Below, piece after piece: positions 18,300-27,969 of a stretch of 42,232 bases of DNA. The notes below the pieces were generated by a model. It did no database searches and had not been told where the DNA came from. It worked only from the letters and a program-made list of their open reading frames with translations. The position numbers were made by a program, and so were the translations under genes. This DNA is from Saprolegnia diclina VS20 (Eukaryota > Oomycota > Saprolegniomycetes > Saprolegniales > Saprolegniaceae): assembly GCF_000281045.1 (NCBI RefSeq), contig NW_008246080.1, forward strand, positions 394,278 through 436,509. The letters are read 5' to 3'. Numbering within the stretch: the stretch's first letter is position 1; each line of letters opens with the position of its first letter.

Positions 18300-19361
18300 T
18301 TAGATCGCAACTGCTTCGATGATGGAGAAGGGCGTGCCAGTGCGGATGACGCGCACGAGATGCATCTCGGCGGCGCTCAAGAGGTCGTGGAACTCGGCTT
18401 CTGTGCGCTCGCGGCCGCGGAACATCACCAGCGTGTTGAGGTCGAGCATGGCCGTCGAGTCATCGGGGGTCTCAGAGAGGACTACATCGATGATGAGCAC
18501 GCGCCCGGTCGCGGGCATGGCCGCGCGAATGTGACGCAGCAGCGTCACGCAGTGCGCGTCGTCCCACTCGTGCAAAATGTGCTTGAGCAAATACAAGTCG
18601 CCGGGCGGCACCGACTCGAAGAAGTCGCCCGAGACACAGTCAATGTCGAGACTCAGGTTGCCATACGTGGCAGCTTCCTGGACCACGTGGGGCAACTCAA
18701 AGAGGATGCCCCGGATCGTCTCGGGGCGGTTGAGCGCCGCGAGTACATCGACGAGGAAGTCGCCGTGCGCGCCGCCCACGTCGACGACCGTCATGTCGTC
18801 GGTCACAACGTCTTCAAAGGCGTAGTGCTCAAGGCAGACAGCGCCCGAGATCGCAAACACGTTGGCCATGGCGTCGTTGAAGAGGTGGCCCTCGTCGTGG
18901 TGCTTGGCGTAGTAGCTGCCGAGGTCCGCGCCGAGCTCCTAAGCCGCATGCGCATGAGCGAGAGCGTACGAAATGGCGTCTACCATGTCGGTGGCCGGCG
19001 TGCCATGGCGGATCGTGTGCTCGAGGTTGCCCCACGGCAGCCAGTGGCCGGGCGCCGTCATGGCCACGAGGTACGAGCGCATCGAGCCCGGGACGTCCGA
19101 GATGAGCGCCTCGCCCGACGATGTGAGCGCAAAGACCGTCGTATCCTCGTGCGATAGAAAGCCCATGGACGCGACCGCACGAAGGAGGCGAAAGACGCTG
19201 TCGGCGTGGAGCCCGAGCTGCGCCGCAATCTCGTCGGCGCTGAGCGGCCCGTCGCGCAGGAGGTCCGGGATCTTGAGCGAGGCGACCGTCGCCAAGGCCC
19301 GCGTCGCCCACATGTTGCGGACGCACTCAAACACTTGCATCGCCGGCTCGGTCGACGTCAT
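18300..19361 (-). CDS. SAM-dependent O-methyltransferase (plant COMT/hydroxyindole OMT type)
   Basis: Exons 19361-18984 and 18938-18300, intron 45 nt (18939-18983), 338 aa from MTSTEPAMQVFECVRNMWAT. The intron length is a multiple of three but ends in an in-frame TAG, so without splicing the gene looks like two halves. N-terminal winged-helix dimerisation domain (~1-100, ALATVASLKIPDLLRDGPLS). SAM motif VVDVGGAHGDF at ~174. The catalytic-base region LKHILHEWDDAHC is at ~245, matching the His-x-Trp/Asp-Asp pattern of this family. Conserved DLGSYYAKHHDEGHLFNDAM spans the splice. It would methylate a small phenolic or indolic hydroxyl; the substrate is unknown. Start chosen at the second in-frame Met because it fits family N-termini. 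Confidence 0.88.
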
Positions 19362-19796
19362 CTTGGCTGCGTGAAATGGAGGATGATCTTGCACGTGGGG
19401 CGAGGGATATGATGACGCGCATTCTTAAATCCAGGTTGTTTTTGTATTGTAAGGCGCTGTAGCGACCCATAGGTTCTTCAACCCAGGGATCGGGCTGGGC
19501 ACGGCCGATGCAAGCACGCTATTTTCGATGCACTTGAATAGTCTGCGCACACGATTTGCGCTTTTTGAAATAGTGTCAATATACGGTGAACGCGCGCAAG
19601 CTCGCCCACGTCGGCTCCTTCCCGCGATCAAGCACCGTTGCATGACGACTACAGCTCGTCGATGGTCTCGTTGGAGGCTTGTCATAGGTGTAACGAAGGC
19701 TCACGGAAGGGTGCAGGCGCCGAGACCAAACTCCCCTACCCCCAGCGTCCAACCCAACCCCTTGTCTCGCCTCCATTTGCTAGTTATTGCCCGGAA
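19362..19796. other. Intergenic, no gene recognised
   Basis: This holds the upstream regions of the O-methyltransferase (minus strand) and the small ORF at 19797 (plus strand). I see no clear motif. Confidence 0.45.
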
Positions 19797-20000
19797 ATGG
19801 CGTCGGCGCCGGTGCTCACACTTCCCAAAGACATCACGGCAGACGTCCCGTCGTCCGACATTTGCCAAGCCTTTGAGAACCTAAAGCAGCAGCACGCTGC
19901 GATCCACGACAAGCGCATCCAGCTCTCGCGAAGCCTCGAGGCCGACCACGCCAACGACGGCGCCCGCGCCCGGCGGCCCAGCATACAACGAGCTCTTTGA
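19797..20000 (+). CDS. Small coiled-coil ORF, unknown function
   Basis: 67 codons from MASAPVLTLPKDITADVPSS. The first ~50 residues look coding, with a helix DICQAFENLKQQHAAIHDKR. The end in this frame (RARRPSIQRAL) is odd, while a +1 shift near 19960 opens a frame reading GGPAYNELFEGSGGGASNS to a stop at about 20028. I find no GT donor that would join them, so either the short form is real, or there is a base error or recent frameshift. Not assigned to a family. Confidence 0.4.
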   Translation: MASAPVLTLPKDITADVPSSDICQAFENLKQQHAAIHDKRIQLSRSLEADHANDGARARRPSIQRAL

Positions 20001-20202
20001 GGGCAGTGGCGGCGGCGCCTCCAATTCGTAGACAGAGGCAGTGCGCTCATCTAATTAATATACTGTCCGCCGTGCGGACCTATTGTCGTCGTCGTCGTTC
20101 CTCTCGACCAAATCCAAGACTGAGGACCGGGCGTTCCACAGCAATAAGATCTCATTTTTATTTGCAGTATATTCAATTCGACAACACATAAGACGCGAGA
20201 GC

Positions 20203-22065
20203 CTAGGCTTGTTTCCAGCCCTTCCAGAGCTCGATGAGGTCGACGATCTCCTGCGCATTCGGGCGCGCGCTCGGGTCTTGCGCCATGCAGCGGTCAGCGA
20301 GGTCTTTCACGAGCTTGGGGCACTTGGCGCTGAAGGGCGGGCGAAACTGGTGCGTCGCGACGCGCTGCGCGATCGCCATTTGCGCAACCTCCTGCATGTC
20401 GGCGTACGGCGCGCGGTGCGTGTCGAGCTCGCAGAGGACAACGCCAAACGAGTAAATGTCGACTTGCTCCGTGTACTTTTGGCCCAATAGCACTTCGGGG
20501 GCGGTCCAGTACACCGTCCCGACACCGACAGTCATGGTTTCGTCGGCCACGCGGGTGCGCGAGATGCCAAAGTCGCTCAACTTGGCTTCGCCCGTGTCCG
20601 AGACGAGGATGTTCTTGCTCTTGAGATCGCGGTGAATGATCGCAGGCGAACGGCCATGGAGGTAGGCGAGCGCCCGAGCTGTGCCGACCGCCAGCCGCAG
20701 CTTGGCGTCCCAGTTCAAATCCATGTTGGCCACGAGGTACCCCGTCACGTCACCTTTGGCGAGGTACTCGGTGACCGCGCAGAGGTTCGTGAGCGTATCC
20801 CACGCAAAGCCAATGAGGTGCACAATGTGCGGGTGGTCGAGCGCCGCCATGATGCGAATCTCCTCCGTAAAGCACTCGAGCTCAAACGTGTCGTGGCGCT
20901 TGGCGTGCAGGATCTTCTTGATCGCGACTTCCTTGCCGCGGAAGGAGCCGATCCAGACTTCGCCATACGCCCCTTTCGACAAGATGCGGTGGCACGTTAC
21001 CGCGCCGTACGGCAAGCGCCGGGAAAACAAGAACGGGTCGTGCTCGAACGCGTTGAGCTTGAGCGACGCCGCAGCCGTCCCGACGTTCATTTCCTGGAGC
21101 TGACGCTCGTACGAGTCTTCTTCCTCCGGCTCCGGGCGTTGGTTCTTATGGCGCAAGAACGCGTTGCCGAGGAAGCCCGGCGCGTCATTCGTGCGTCGCT
21201 TCTTCTTGCGCGGCTTGCGCACAAAGAAGAACCAGTAGCCGCCACCAGCGAGCAGCACGAGGCCGAGGAGCACACCGAGTACAATCGCGGCGGTCGACGA
21301 TGATGACGCACCAGGCGCCGCCGTCTTGATTGCTGCGCGCACTTCGAGGAGCCATGACGTCATGGCGTCCGAGGTTGGCGGGACGCACCACTTGGGTGCG
21401 GTGCCACTGCCGCTGCCCGACGCGACGACCGCAGTCGAGTAGATGGCGCACGGAATCGCGAGGCCGCCGGGCGTCGACGGACACGACCCGATCGACGTTG
21501 TCGTGCTCGTGTCGGCGCCGCCAGCGCTGGTCGCGTGGATGGCCATGATGGCGCCGGATGTCGCCGTGTGCTGGTACACGCGCAGGTCAAACGGCCGCGT
21601 CGCGCCGAGCGCGTCTTGGCTCCACACGCTCGCATTGCTCGTGAACGCACTCTTGAGCGGGACTGCGCACTTGGTGAGCTTGAGCGGGAACGAGCCAATA
21701 TCCTGGCGTGCGTAGTTGCCGGTGGACGCGGGGCAGGTCGCGAGAGCGACGCCGGCGGCCGCGACCTCGGCTTTCGTGAGGCCAATCGAGGCCATGGCCC
21801 GGCCGACGCCGTCGCTTTCGCAGCTCGTGTACACTTGCGTATACGTCGTCGCGTCGGTTTGCACGAGGCCGTGGTCCCAAAGAAGCGCTTGCTTTTGCAA
21901 GGTCGAGAGGGCGTTCCAGGAAAGGCCGACGCGCGTGAGGCGGGTGGCCACGCTCGTCGGCGCGGTGCTGGGCACGCTTACTGTGCTGGCGACGCCTTGC
22001 GCCACGAGGCTCTTGCAGCGCGCGACGACGTCGGCCGACTCGGTCCAGACTGCTGTCGTGGCCAT
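20203..22065 (-). CDS. Ectodomain-TM-TKL receptor-like kinase, paralog 1
   Basis: 620 aa, single exon. Start at MATTAVWTESADVVARCKSL because all four paralogs begin with the same W-x-x-A-D block, although the frame stays open ~177 codons upstream. Ectodomain residues ~5-250 with six Cys in contexts YTSC, ATC, TKC, GSC, PC, WC. TM ~258-280 (TAAIVLGVLLGLVLLAGGGY) followed by a stop-transfer run (RKPRKKKRR). Kinase ~363-620: SKGAYGEVWIGSF, VAIKK, HRDLKSKN, DFGISR and APEVLLG all intact, so active. The activation segment has DETMTVGVGT. TKL kinases phosphorylate Ser/Thr (some Tyr); the ligand is unknown. No obvious signal peptide, so the single helix would have to act as anchor. Confidence 0.9.
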   Translation of the reverse strand: MATTAVWTESADVVARCKSLVAQGVASTVSVPSTAPTSVATRLTRVGLSWNALSTLQKQALLWDHGLVQTDATTYTQVYTSCESDGVGRAMASIGLTKAEVAAAGVALATCPASTGNYARQDIGSFPLKLTKCAVPLKSAFTSNASVWSQDALGATRPFDLRVYQHTATSGAIMAIHATSAGGADTSTTTSIGSCPSTPGGLAIPCAIYSTAVVASGSGSGTAPKWCVPPTSDAMTSWLLEVRAAIKTAAPGASSSSTAAIVLGVLLGLVLLAGGGYWFFFVRKPRKKKRRTNDAPGFLGNAFLRHKNQRPEPEEEDSYERQLQEMNVGTAAASLKLNAFEHDPFLFSRRLPYGAVTCHRILSKGAYGEVWIGSFRGKEVAIKKILHAKRHDTFELECFTEEIRIMAALDHPHIVHLIGFAWDTLTNLCAVTEYLAKGDVTGYLVANMDLNWDAKLRLAVGTARALAYLHGRSPAIIHRDLKSKNILVSDTGEAKLSDFGISRTRVADETMTVGVGTVYWTAPEVLLGQKYTEQVDIYSFGVVLCELDTHRAPYADMQEVAQMAIAQRVATHQFRPPFSAKCPKLVKDLADRCMAQDPSARPNAQEIVDLIELWKGWKQA

Positions 22066-22914
22066 GGCGGATTGCGATGTGGGACTACTCTGCGACCCGT
22101 TGGACTGCGCTGTCACGTTCTGCAAAACCAGATTTGTGTTCGTCGGTCGATTTGCGTCGGTATCGACGTGTTGCACATTTGCGACAGCGTTGCCACCTGT
22201 GTTGGCGTAAGAGAGATACCGTGACACACTTGCACTTTTGTGCCGCAACAGAGACGCATTTGCGTCGACATAAATCGCAGCCCCCTCAACGCGCCAGACG
22301 ACGCACCGTGCATGTAATGCCCATACCCTCGGCCGCGCAGTCGATGGCCGATCATTGCCACCTCCCCAGCTCCTGCAAAAGGCGGCCCACCGCCCTATAT
22401 TTACAGGCCCAAGTGCCATTGACGAATGTGTATATCGTTTTACGGCGAGAAGGTTGAGCGCTTGCAAGCACTCACTGCTCACAGAACCGCGTCTTGGGTG
22501 GGCGACGGACGATGCTAGACACTGGCGACGTCTACAGCACATCGTCACGGAGGTACCGTCGTCACAGCAAACTCGAAAAAGGACGCCAGCGACCAAGAAA
22601 AGGCCGTTGCTTGGTCTCTTGGCCTATCGCTACTGGCGTCGTGCCGGGCAGTTGATAGCTCAGTTGATGGGCCTGAATTCTGTGCTATTTCATCACAATC
22701 CAAACACTGGCATCATCCACCTTCCATCATTCCAGCGGCGTCTTCATGATCCTCCGCTCGTGTCGCATTATTTGCTTGCATTTTTCAGATTTTTTTAGTG
22801 CCTCGTATTTCGACCACTCGTTGCGTTTAGCGCATATACCGTGTCCATATGCGTTCAACGCAGGCATTCTTTGTTTTAACCGCCTTATCCAACCTATAAA
22901 ACGCCTTCGCCGTT
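22066..22914. other. Intergenic between divergent kinase 1 and CDP-DAG synthase
   Basis: 849 bp holding both upstream regions. The minus-strand frame of kinase 1 stays open through most of it, but composition is unlike the other ectodomains, so I treat it as noncoding. No other feature seen. Confidence 0.45.
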
Positions 22915-24276
22915 ATGACGTTTTTCGAAATCCAACTGCGAATGTCGAGTGGAGCCGTGGTTCGTCGGCGGCGCGAGGCCAAGCATCGCCGGCGCGACGA
23001 GACCGACGAGAGCTCCGACTCGATGGTCGAGCAGCCAGCGACGGGCTGGCGCGAGCCGCGCTGGGACTTTACGACCAAGGCCAAGGACGTGACGTTGCTC
23101 GTGGACGAGGACAAAGCGAAGAAGTGGCAAAGCTTCAAGACGCGCACGATCTACACGCTGCTCATGATCGTGGCCTTCCTTGGCATCGTCTTTGGCCTCA
23201 AGCAGCCGGGTTGCTGCGCGCTCGTGTTTGTGCTGCAGGCCATTATGTACGGCGAGCTCGTCGCGCTCATGTTCAAGCACCAAGTCGAGAACGAGATGCC
23301 CATGTTCCGCCGGCTGTACTACTACTGGTTCTTTGTCTGCACGTTCTTTGTCTATGGCCGCGCGCTCATGCCCCACTTTGAAGTCCACGAGTTTGACCAC
23401 GTGTTTGGCCTCTACTTTCTCGAGAAGGGCTTCATCGTGCAGCACCACACGGCGATCTCGTTCGCGTTGTACGTCGTCGGCTTTGTCTCGTTCGTCTTTA
23501 GCCTCCGGAAGCGCAAGCACTACAAGTACCAATTCTCGCAGTTTGCGTTCTGCCACGTCGCGCTGCTCATGATCGTTGCGCAGTCGACCTTTATGATCTC
23601 CAACATGTTTGAAGGCCTCATCTGGTTCCTGCTTCCGTGCTCGCTCATCATTGTCAACGACGTCTTTGCGTACATTTTCGGGTTCTTTTGGGGCCGGACG
23701 CCGCTGATTCCAAAGCTGTCGCCCAAGAAGACGTGGGAAGGCTTCATTGGCGCATACGGCGCGACCGTGCTCTGGTCGATGGGCTTTTCCCGCTTCATGG
23801 CGCAGTACGAGATGATGGTGTGCCCCCAAGTCGGCTTTCACCTCGCATTCAAGAGCTGCACGCCCGCGCAAATCTTTGTACCACTGCCGCTCCATGCGTA
23901 CCCGACGCTGTCGCAGTACGTGCCCGAGATGCTCCTCGAGTTGACATTGGCGCCGATCCAGTACCACATGGTGTTCTTCGCCATCTTTGCGTCGATCGTC
24001 GCGCCGTTTGGTGGCTTTTTTGCTTCTGGCTTCAAGCGCGCGTTCAAGATCAAGGACTTTGGCACGAGCATTCCGGGCCATGGCGGCGTCGTCGACCGCA
24101 TGGACTGTCAGATCATCATGGGCATGTTCACGTTCGTGTACTTTACCAACTTTATCCAGCGTCCGGACCGCGTCTCCAACATCTTGCGCGTGCTCGAGCG
24201 CTTGACGGACGAAGAGCAGCTCGTCGTTTTTCAAAAGTTTCAGCACTTGCTTCTCGAATCGGGCATCTTGGACTAG
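22915..24276 (+). CDS. CDS1: CDP-diacylglycerol synthase (phosphatidate cytidylyltransferase)
   Basis: 453 aa, single exon; first Met at 22915, a second plausible Met at 22942. It converts phosphatidic acid + CTP to CDP-diacylglycerol + diphosphate (EC 2.7.7.41), the branch point to phosphatidylinositol, phosphatidylglycerol and cardiolipin. Basic N-terminus (RRRREAKHRRR), then about eight hydrophobic helices from residue ~82. The family signature is complete at ~370-396: SGFKRAFKIKDFGTSIPGHG followed by GVVDRMD, with the K-D and HGG...DR-D residues present. FWGRTPLIPKLSPKKTWEGF is the eukaryotic-type block of the family. Length fits eukaryotic ER-type CDS enzymes. It is convergent with the Cor1-like gene (64 bp apart). 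Confidence 0.96.
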   Translation: MTFFEIQLRMSSGAVVRRRREAKHRRRDETDESSDSMVEQPATGWREPRWDFTTKAKDVTLLVDEDKAKKWQSFKTRTIYTLLMIVAFLGIVFGLKQPGCCALVFVLQAIMYGELVALMFKHQVENEMPMFRRLYYYWFFVCTFFVYGRALMPHFEVHEFDHVFGLYFLEKGFIVQHHTAISFALYVVGFVSFVFSLRKRKHYKYQFSQFAFCHVALLMIVAQSTFMISNMFEGLIWFLLPCSLIIVNDVFAYIFGFFWGRTPLIPKLSPKKTWEGFIGAYGATVLWSMGFSRFMAQYEMMVCPQVGFHLAFKSCTPAQIFVPLPLHAYPTLSQYVPEMLLELTLAPIQYHMVFFAIFASIVAPFGGFFASGFKRAFKIKDFGTSIPGHGGVVDRMDCQIIMGMFTFVYFTNFIQRPDRVSNILRVLERLTDEEQLVVFQKFQHLLLESGILD

Positions 24277-24339
24277 CCTCGATGTCGTAGCAAGTGGTAC
24301 CAAATGAGAGCACAACACAATGCATTGCGTGCAAAGTCA

Positions 24340-25060
24340 CTACTCTATGACGAAGCGTGCGGCCTCGGCTTGGAACGCGTCGAGGTACGACGTGTCGACG
24401 AGGACGGCGCTCGAGTCCGCTTGGAGACGAACAATCATCGCGTCGACGTTCGCAAACGCGTCTTTGAACGAAGCCTCGACTTGCTGCTTTCCCGTATCGT
24501 AAGCGCCGACGACAGTCTTGCGCAGCTCCTTGAGCCGCTCGAGCTCTTGCTCCACACGCTCGATACTCGCGGTAAAGTTGGCCTCGTACGTCTCGTGTAC
24601 GGTCCTATAGGCAAGAACACGGGAGGATCGCCACGAAGAGAGGCTCATCGACGTACATGAGGTCCCGCTTGTGCTCCTCGATCTGTTTCATGGTGGTTTG
24701 GATCGTCGAGTTGACGCCCTGGGCTTCTGCGATGCGCTTCTTCTTGGCGAGCGCAAAGAGCTGGTCGAGGTCCTTCTGGAACGCGTCCGTGTACACCTGG
24801 ACGCAGTCGGCCATGCCCTGGGTCTTCTGCCGAGCTTTCTTCGCAGCATGGCATTGTCGCATGAGATCTCCGCCAATGTCCTACATGCAGCATGCTACCT
24901 TCTCCGACATGCGCTGGAAGACGTGCTTCATGGCGGCCATCTCCTCGTCGAGGTTCTCGCCATCGCCGCCGACCTGCTGGCCGGGGTCTTCCTGCGCCGG
25001 CGCCTGCGACGCAGCGTCGTCCAGCATGTCATGGTCCTCGTCCGACTGGGAGCTCCACAT
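24340..25060 (-). CDS. Coiled-coil protein resembling Cor1/SYCP3 family
   Basis: Three exons, 25060-24923, 24880-24657 and 24604-24340, with 42- and 52-nt introns; 208 aa from MWSSQSDEDHDMLDD. Acidic N-terminus (~1-40), then almost continuous helix: LDEEMAAMKH joined to DIGGDLMRQCHAAKKARQ, then VYTDAFQKDLDQLFALAKKK, STIQTTMKQIEEHKRDLM, and YEANFTASIERVEQELERLK. The block GGDLMRQCHAAKKARQ is like the start of the Cor1 domain of SYCP3 (G.DI.KAL.AKRKR), the size is near SYCP3 (~236 aa) and the helical layout is the same. SYCP3 forms fibres along meiotic chromosome axes. Similarity is by eye, so another coiled-coil family is possible. An 18-nt intron reading for exon 1/2 was rejected in favour of 42 nt. 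Confidence 0.5.
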
Positions 25061-25934
25061 CGTCAATCGGCTGCTGCTGGGTTCGGGAGCAAATTGGGAA
25101 ATGAGCCAATCTTCGCGCGCAAACCGTCCGACAAGATCGCGTCAAACCGGCTGGTCATTGCCTCGAGCGGTTCGACTCGGCTCGACGAAACGGCGGTTTC
25201 ATGGCCAAAATCGAAGAACGTAAGATCTTCGAGTAACCGGTAGTCGAATCGAGTAACGGGTAATCGAACCGTCACTGATTTCCAACCGGCACCCTGCTAC
25301 TGCAGTATAGCAGCTAGTAGCCCCTTACGTTCAATGCAATGAGACCCAATTTTTGTGCTAGGTGCTTGCAGTCACGGGCACAACATCTCATTTTCCTGCA
25401 TTGATAACGACAATTTCTTGTGCCAGTCGGTGCGAAAACCATCCCTTGAGGCGGTATGAACCAGGGAATAATTGCATAACGTTACCAGAACCTAAACTTA
25501 ATTGCCCTGTTTTACTACCAACGCTAGTAGAGCTTTATACACAACTTGAACAAACTGGGATCCAGCATTTCTCTCACAATATGGGTACATCTGCACCCTA
25601 GATACCCCATCTTCAACTCGCGTGCCGCCTTTGAAGGGACGAAACAGCCACCATTCTGGGACCTAAATGCATCGCAATCTAGGCGCTACTCTATCTGTCA
25701 AAGCTTTTCGATTACGATAGTCTGCACGGGGTCGACGTCAACGTGGCTTTGACGCCTTGACAGCAAACGCAGGACGGGTGGGTCAACAACTTTCGGGGGT
25801 CGAACAAAACGTTTGCAACACAATGTGTTTTAAACACATTGGCGTTGTCTGATTGGGCGAAGCATGCTGGCACTGTCCACTGCCAAGTGTTCCAGCGCAT
25901 CTGCGACGCCAGAGATCAAGTCGGCTCGACGGTG
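25061..25934. other. Intergenic, lower-GC, no gene recognised
   Basis: 874 bp. Near 25225-25270 there is a short repeated word (tcgagtaac / tcgaatcgagtaacggg). About 25320-25600 is lower in GC than its surroundings and might be foreign or relict DNA, but I cannot name an element. An ATTGG box lies about 80 bp before the transporter start. Confidence 0.4.
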
Positions 25935-27809
25935 ATGGCCAGCACAAAGCAAGAGACCGCAACGATGGCCGACGACATGGACGAGAGTAGCGTGCATTGG
26001 AAGCTCAAGGCGCGGACCTTTGCGATCACGTTCTTCAGCTACGCCATGTTCCACGTCGCACGCAAGTCCTTCTCGTCCATCAAGGGCGAGCTTAGCCGCG
26101 AAGAATGGATGGTGTCGTCCTTGACAAGTAGCCAAAGCAACATGTACGGCATCATGGACATGGTCTTCATGGGCTGCTATGCGTCCGGCCTATACGTCAG
26201 CGGCATGATGGGTGACCGCGTCGACCTACGCCTCTTCATCACGCTTGGCATGGTGTGCACCGGCGCTGCGCTCGTCGTCTTTGGCCTCGCGGGCTTTGCG
26301 AACGTGCACGCCTTTGCGTTTTTCGTTGTGCTCTGGGGCATCAACGGCCTCGTGCAGTCGTGCGGCTGGCCGTCCAACGTGGCCGTCATGTACGTTGCAG
26401 CTCGAGTCTTCTCCGCTTAGTAAACGTGTGTTTAGGTCCAAATGGTTTGGTCACAACGAACGAGGCGGTACGACGACATGCACTTGATACGTTGATATTT
26501 ATGACTTGATGCGTAGTTGCGATGGGCTTGTGGAGCGGGTGTGCGTCGTTTGGCAACATTTTCGGCGGCGCGCTCGTCGGACTTCTCTGCTCGTACTTGG
26601 ACGCGTCGATTGCGTGGAAGGTCGTCTTGCTTGTCGCGGGCGGCTTGCTCTGGCTCCTCGCCCTTGTTGTGTACTGTTTCTTAATTCCCGACCCGGCCGA
26701 CGTCCCGTCGCTCGTGGCCACCAACGAGACGCCCGATACACCGGTGACCAAACCGAATATTCTCGAGCCGACGATCGCCAAGCCGGCGCATGTGCCTGGG
26801 ATCTCGTTCTGGCGTGCCTGGCTCATCCCTGGCGTACGTCGTAATGGTCTGTTTATCTTTGAGAAGCAATGGTTTAGGTATTGCCGTACGCCTTGGCGTA
26901 TGCATGCATCAAATCGGTGAGCTACTCGCTCTTCTTTTGGGTCCCCTACTACCTCACGGTCGCCTTCTCGATGGACACGTCCCGCGCCAATTTCTACTCG
27001 GTCGATTCCTCGATTTTCAAAATCGGTGTATGTTTTATGGTGCAAAATAGATTTTGTACGACTGCGGAGCGATTCTCGGTGCTGTCTCGGGCGGCTACGC
27101 GACCGATCGCATGCAAGTGCGGTCGCCGTACGTCGTCGTCTCGCTCGTGCTCTCGGCGTCGGTGTTTCTTGATACCTTGATATTTTTCCAATTTTGATAT
27201 CTGTAGCATTGTGCTGCACTTTCTATTTGGCGCGACCGAGCACCAAACCGCCGTCATTCTGTTTGCGCTCGGGCTTCTCACGGGCGGCCCCGAGACGCTC
27301 ATCACGACTGCGATTTCCGCCGACCTCGGCACGCACCCGTCCCTCCACGGCAACCAAGCGGCGCTTGCGACGGTCGCTGGCATCATTGACGGCACTGGCA
27401 GCTTTGGCGCGGCGCTAATGCAATTTGTCGTCGGCGCCGTCGCGCACTGCGAACAAACGTGCACGGTAGTCGTATCCATGTTTCAATGTATCAATCGTGT
27501 TGATACACGTGCTACTCGCTTTAGCTCCAAAATGTGTGCACGACGACGTGCGGCTGGGCCAACGTCTTTTCCGTACTGCAGGTCATGCTTGTCGTCGGCG
27601 TCCTCTGCCTCCTCAAGATGCTCTACCAAGACACGCAGTCGCTTCTCCTCACGTCCGATAAAATCAAGCAAATCAAGACGCATCGTGACTCTCTCATATA
27701 CGTCTGTAGGCGCGACTCGGCCGGCCGGCACGCCAAGATCCCGGTCACGGGCGGCGACCACTCGGACTTTGCCGCTGACGCGCGGGCCGACGTACCGCTT
27801 CTGTCGTAA
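25935..27809 (+). CDS. MFS sugar-phosphate exchanger (SLC37/GlpT-like)
   Basis: Seven exons: 25935-26389, 26436-26467, 26517-26833, 26878-27000, 27051-27157, 27207-27465, 27525-27809; introns 44-59 nt; 525 aa, the usual SLC37 length. Membrane antiporter moving phosphorylated sugars against phosphate across ER or plastid/plasma membranes. It shows the N-terminal TM with YAMFHVARKSFSSIKGEL (the N-terminal R-K of the GlpT family), SGMMGDRVDLR (loop 2-3), NGLVQSCGWPSNVAVM joined to SKWFGHNERGVAMGLWSGCA, a central loop, and LYDCGAILGAVSGGYATDRM, which only appears after the 27001-27050 splice. About twelve helices. Start at MASTKQETATMADDMDESS; the Met at 25965 is an alternative. The many tiny introns make ab initio calls fail here. 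Confidence 0.9.
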
Positions 27810-27969
27810 TGACATCGTATCGTCTTATATGAGATCTGTGTGCGGTAGACGCCATCGCACAACCCGAATGACATGGTCTCGGTCTGACACAAAATGGCGG
27901 CGTCAACACGAGCTAGACTGTCGATGATGACAACATGGTATTCCAGTCTTCTTTGCTTGTTGTCAATGC

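Noticed and set aside
18939-18983. In-frame TAG that would split the O-methyltransferase into two genes or a pseudogene
   Set aside because: A 45-nt GT-AG intron removes it and joins conserved blocks in frame.
22894-24318. 474-codon minus-strand frame
   Set aside because: Antisense shadow of the CDP-DAG synthase, whose catalytic signature is intact on the plus strand.
24881-24898. 18-nt in-frame GT...AG intron in the Cor1-like gene
   Set aside because: Far shorter than all others here; a 42-nt intron with an upstream donor gives the same frame.
25061-25934. Possible relict mobile element in the lower-GC spacer
   Set aside because: No terminal repeats, target-site duplication or recognisable coding domain; composition alone is not enough.
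27023-27066. 23- or 44-nt intron choices in the transporter
   Set aside because: The 50-nt intron at 27001-27050 gives LYDCGAILGAV, which fits the family better.
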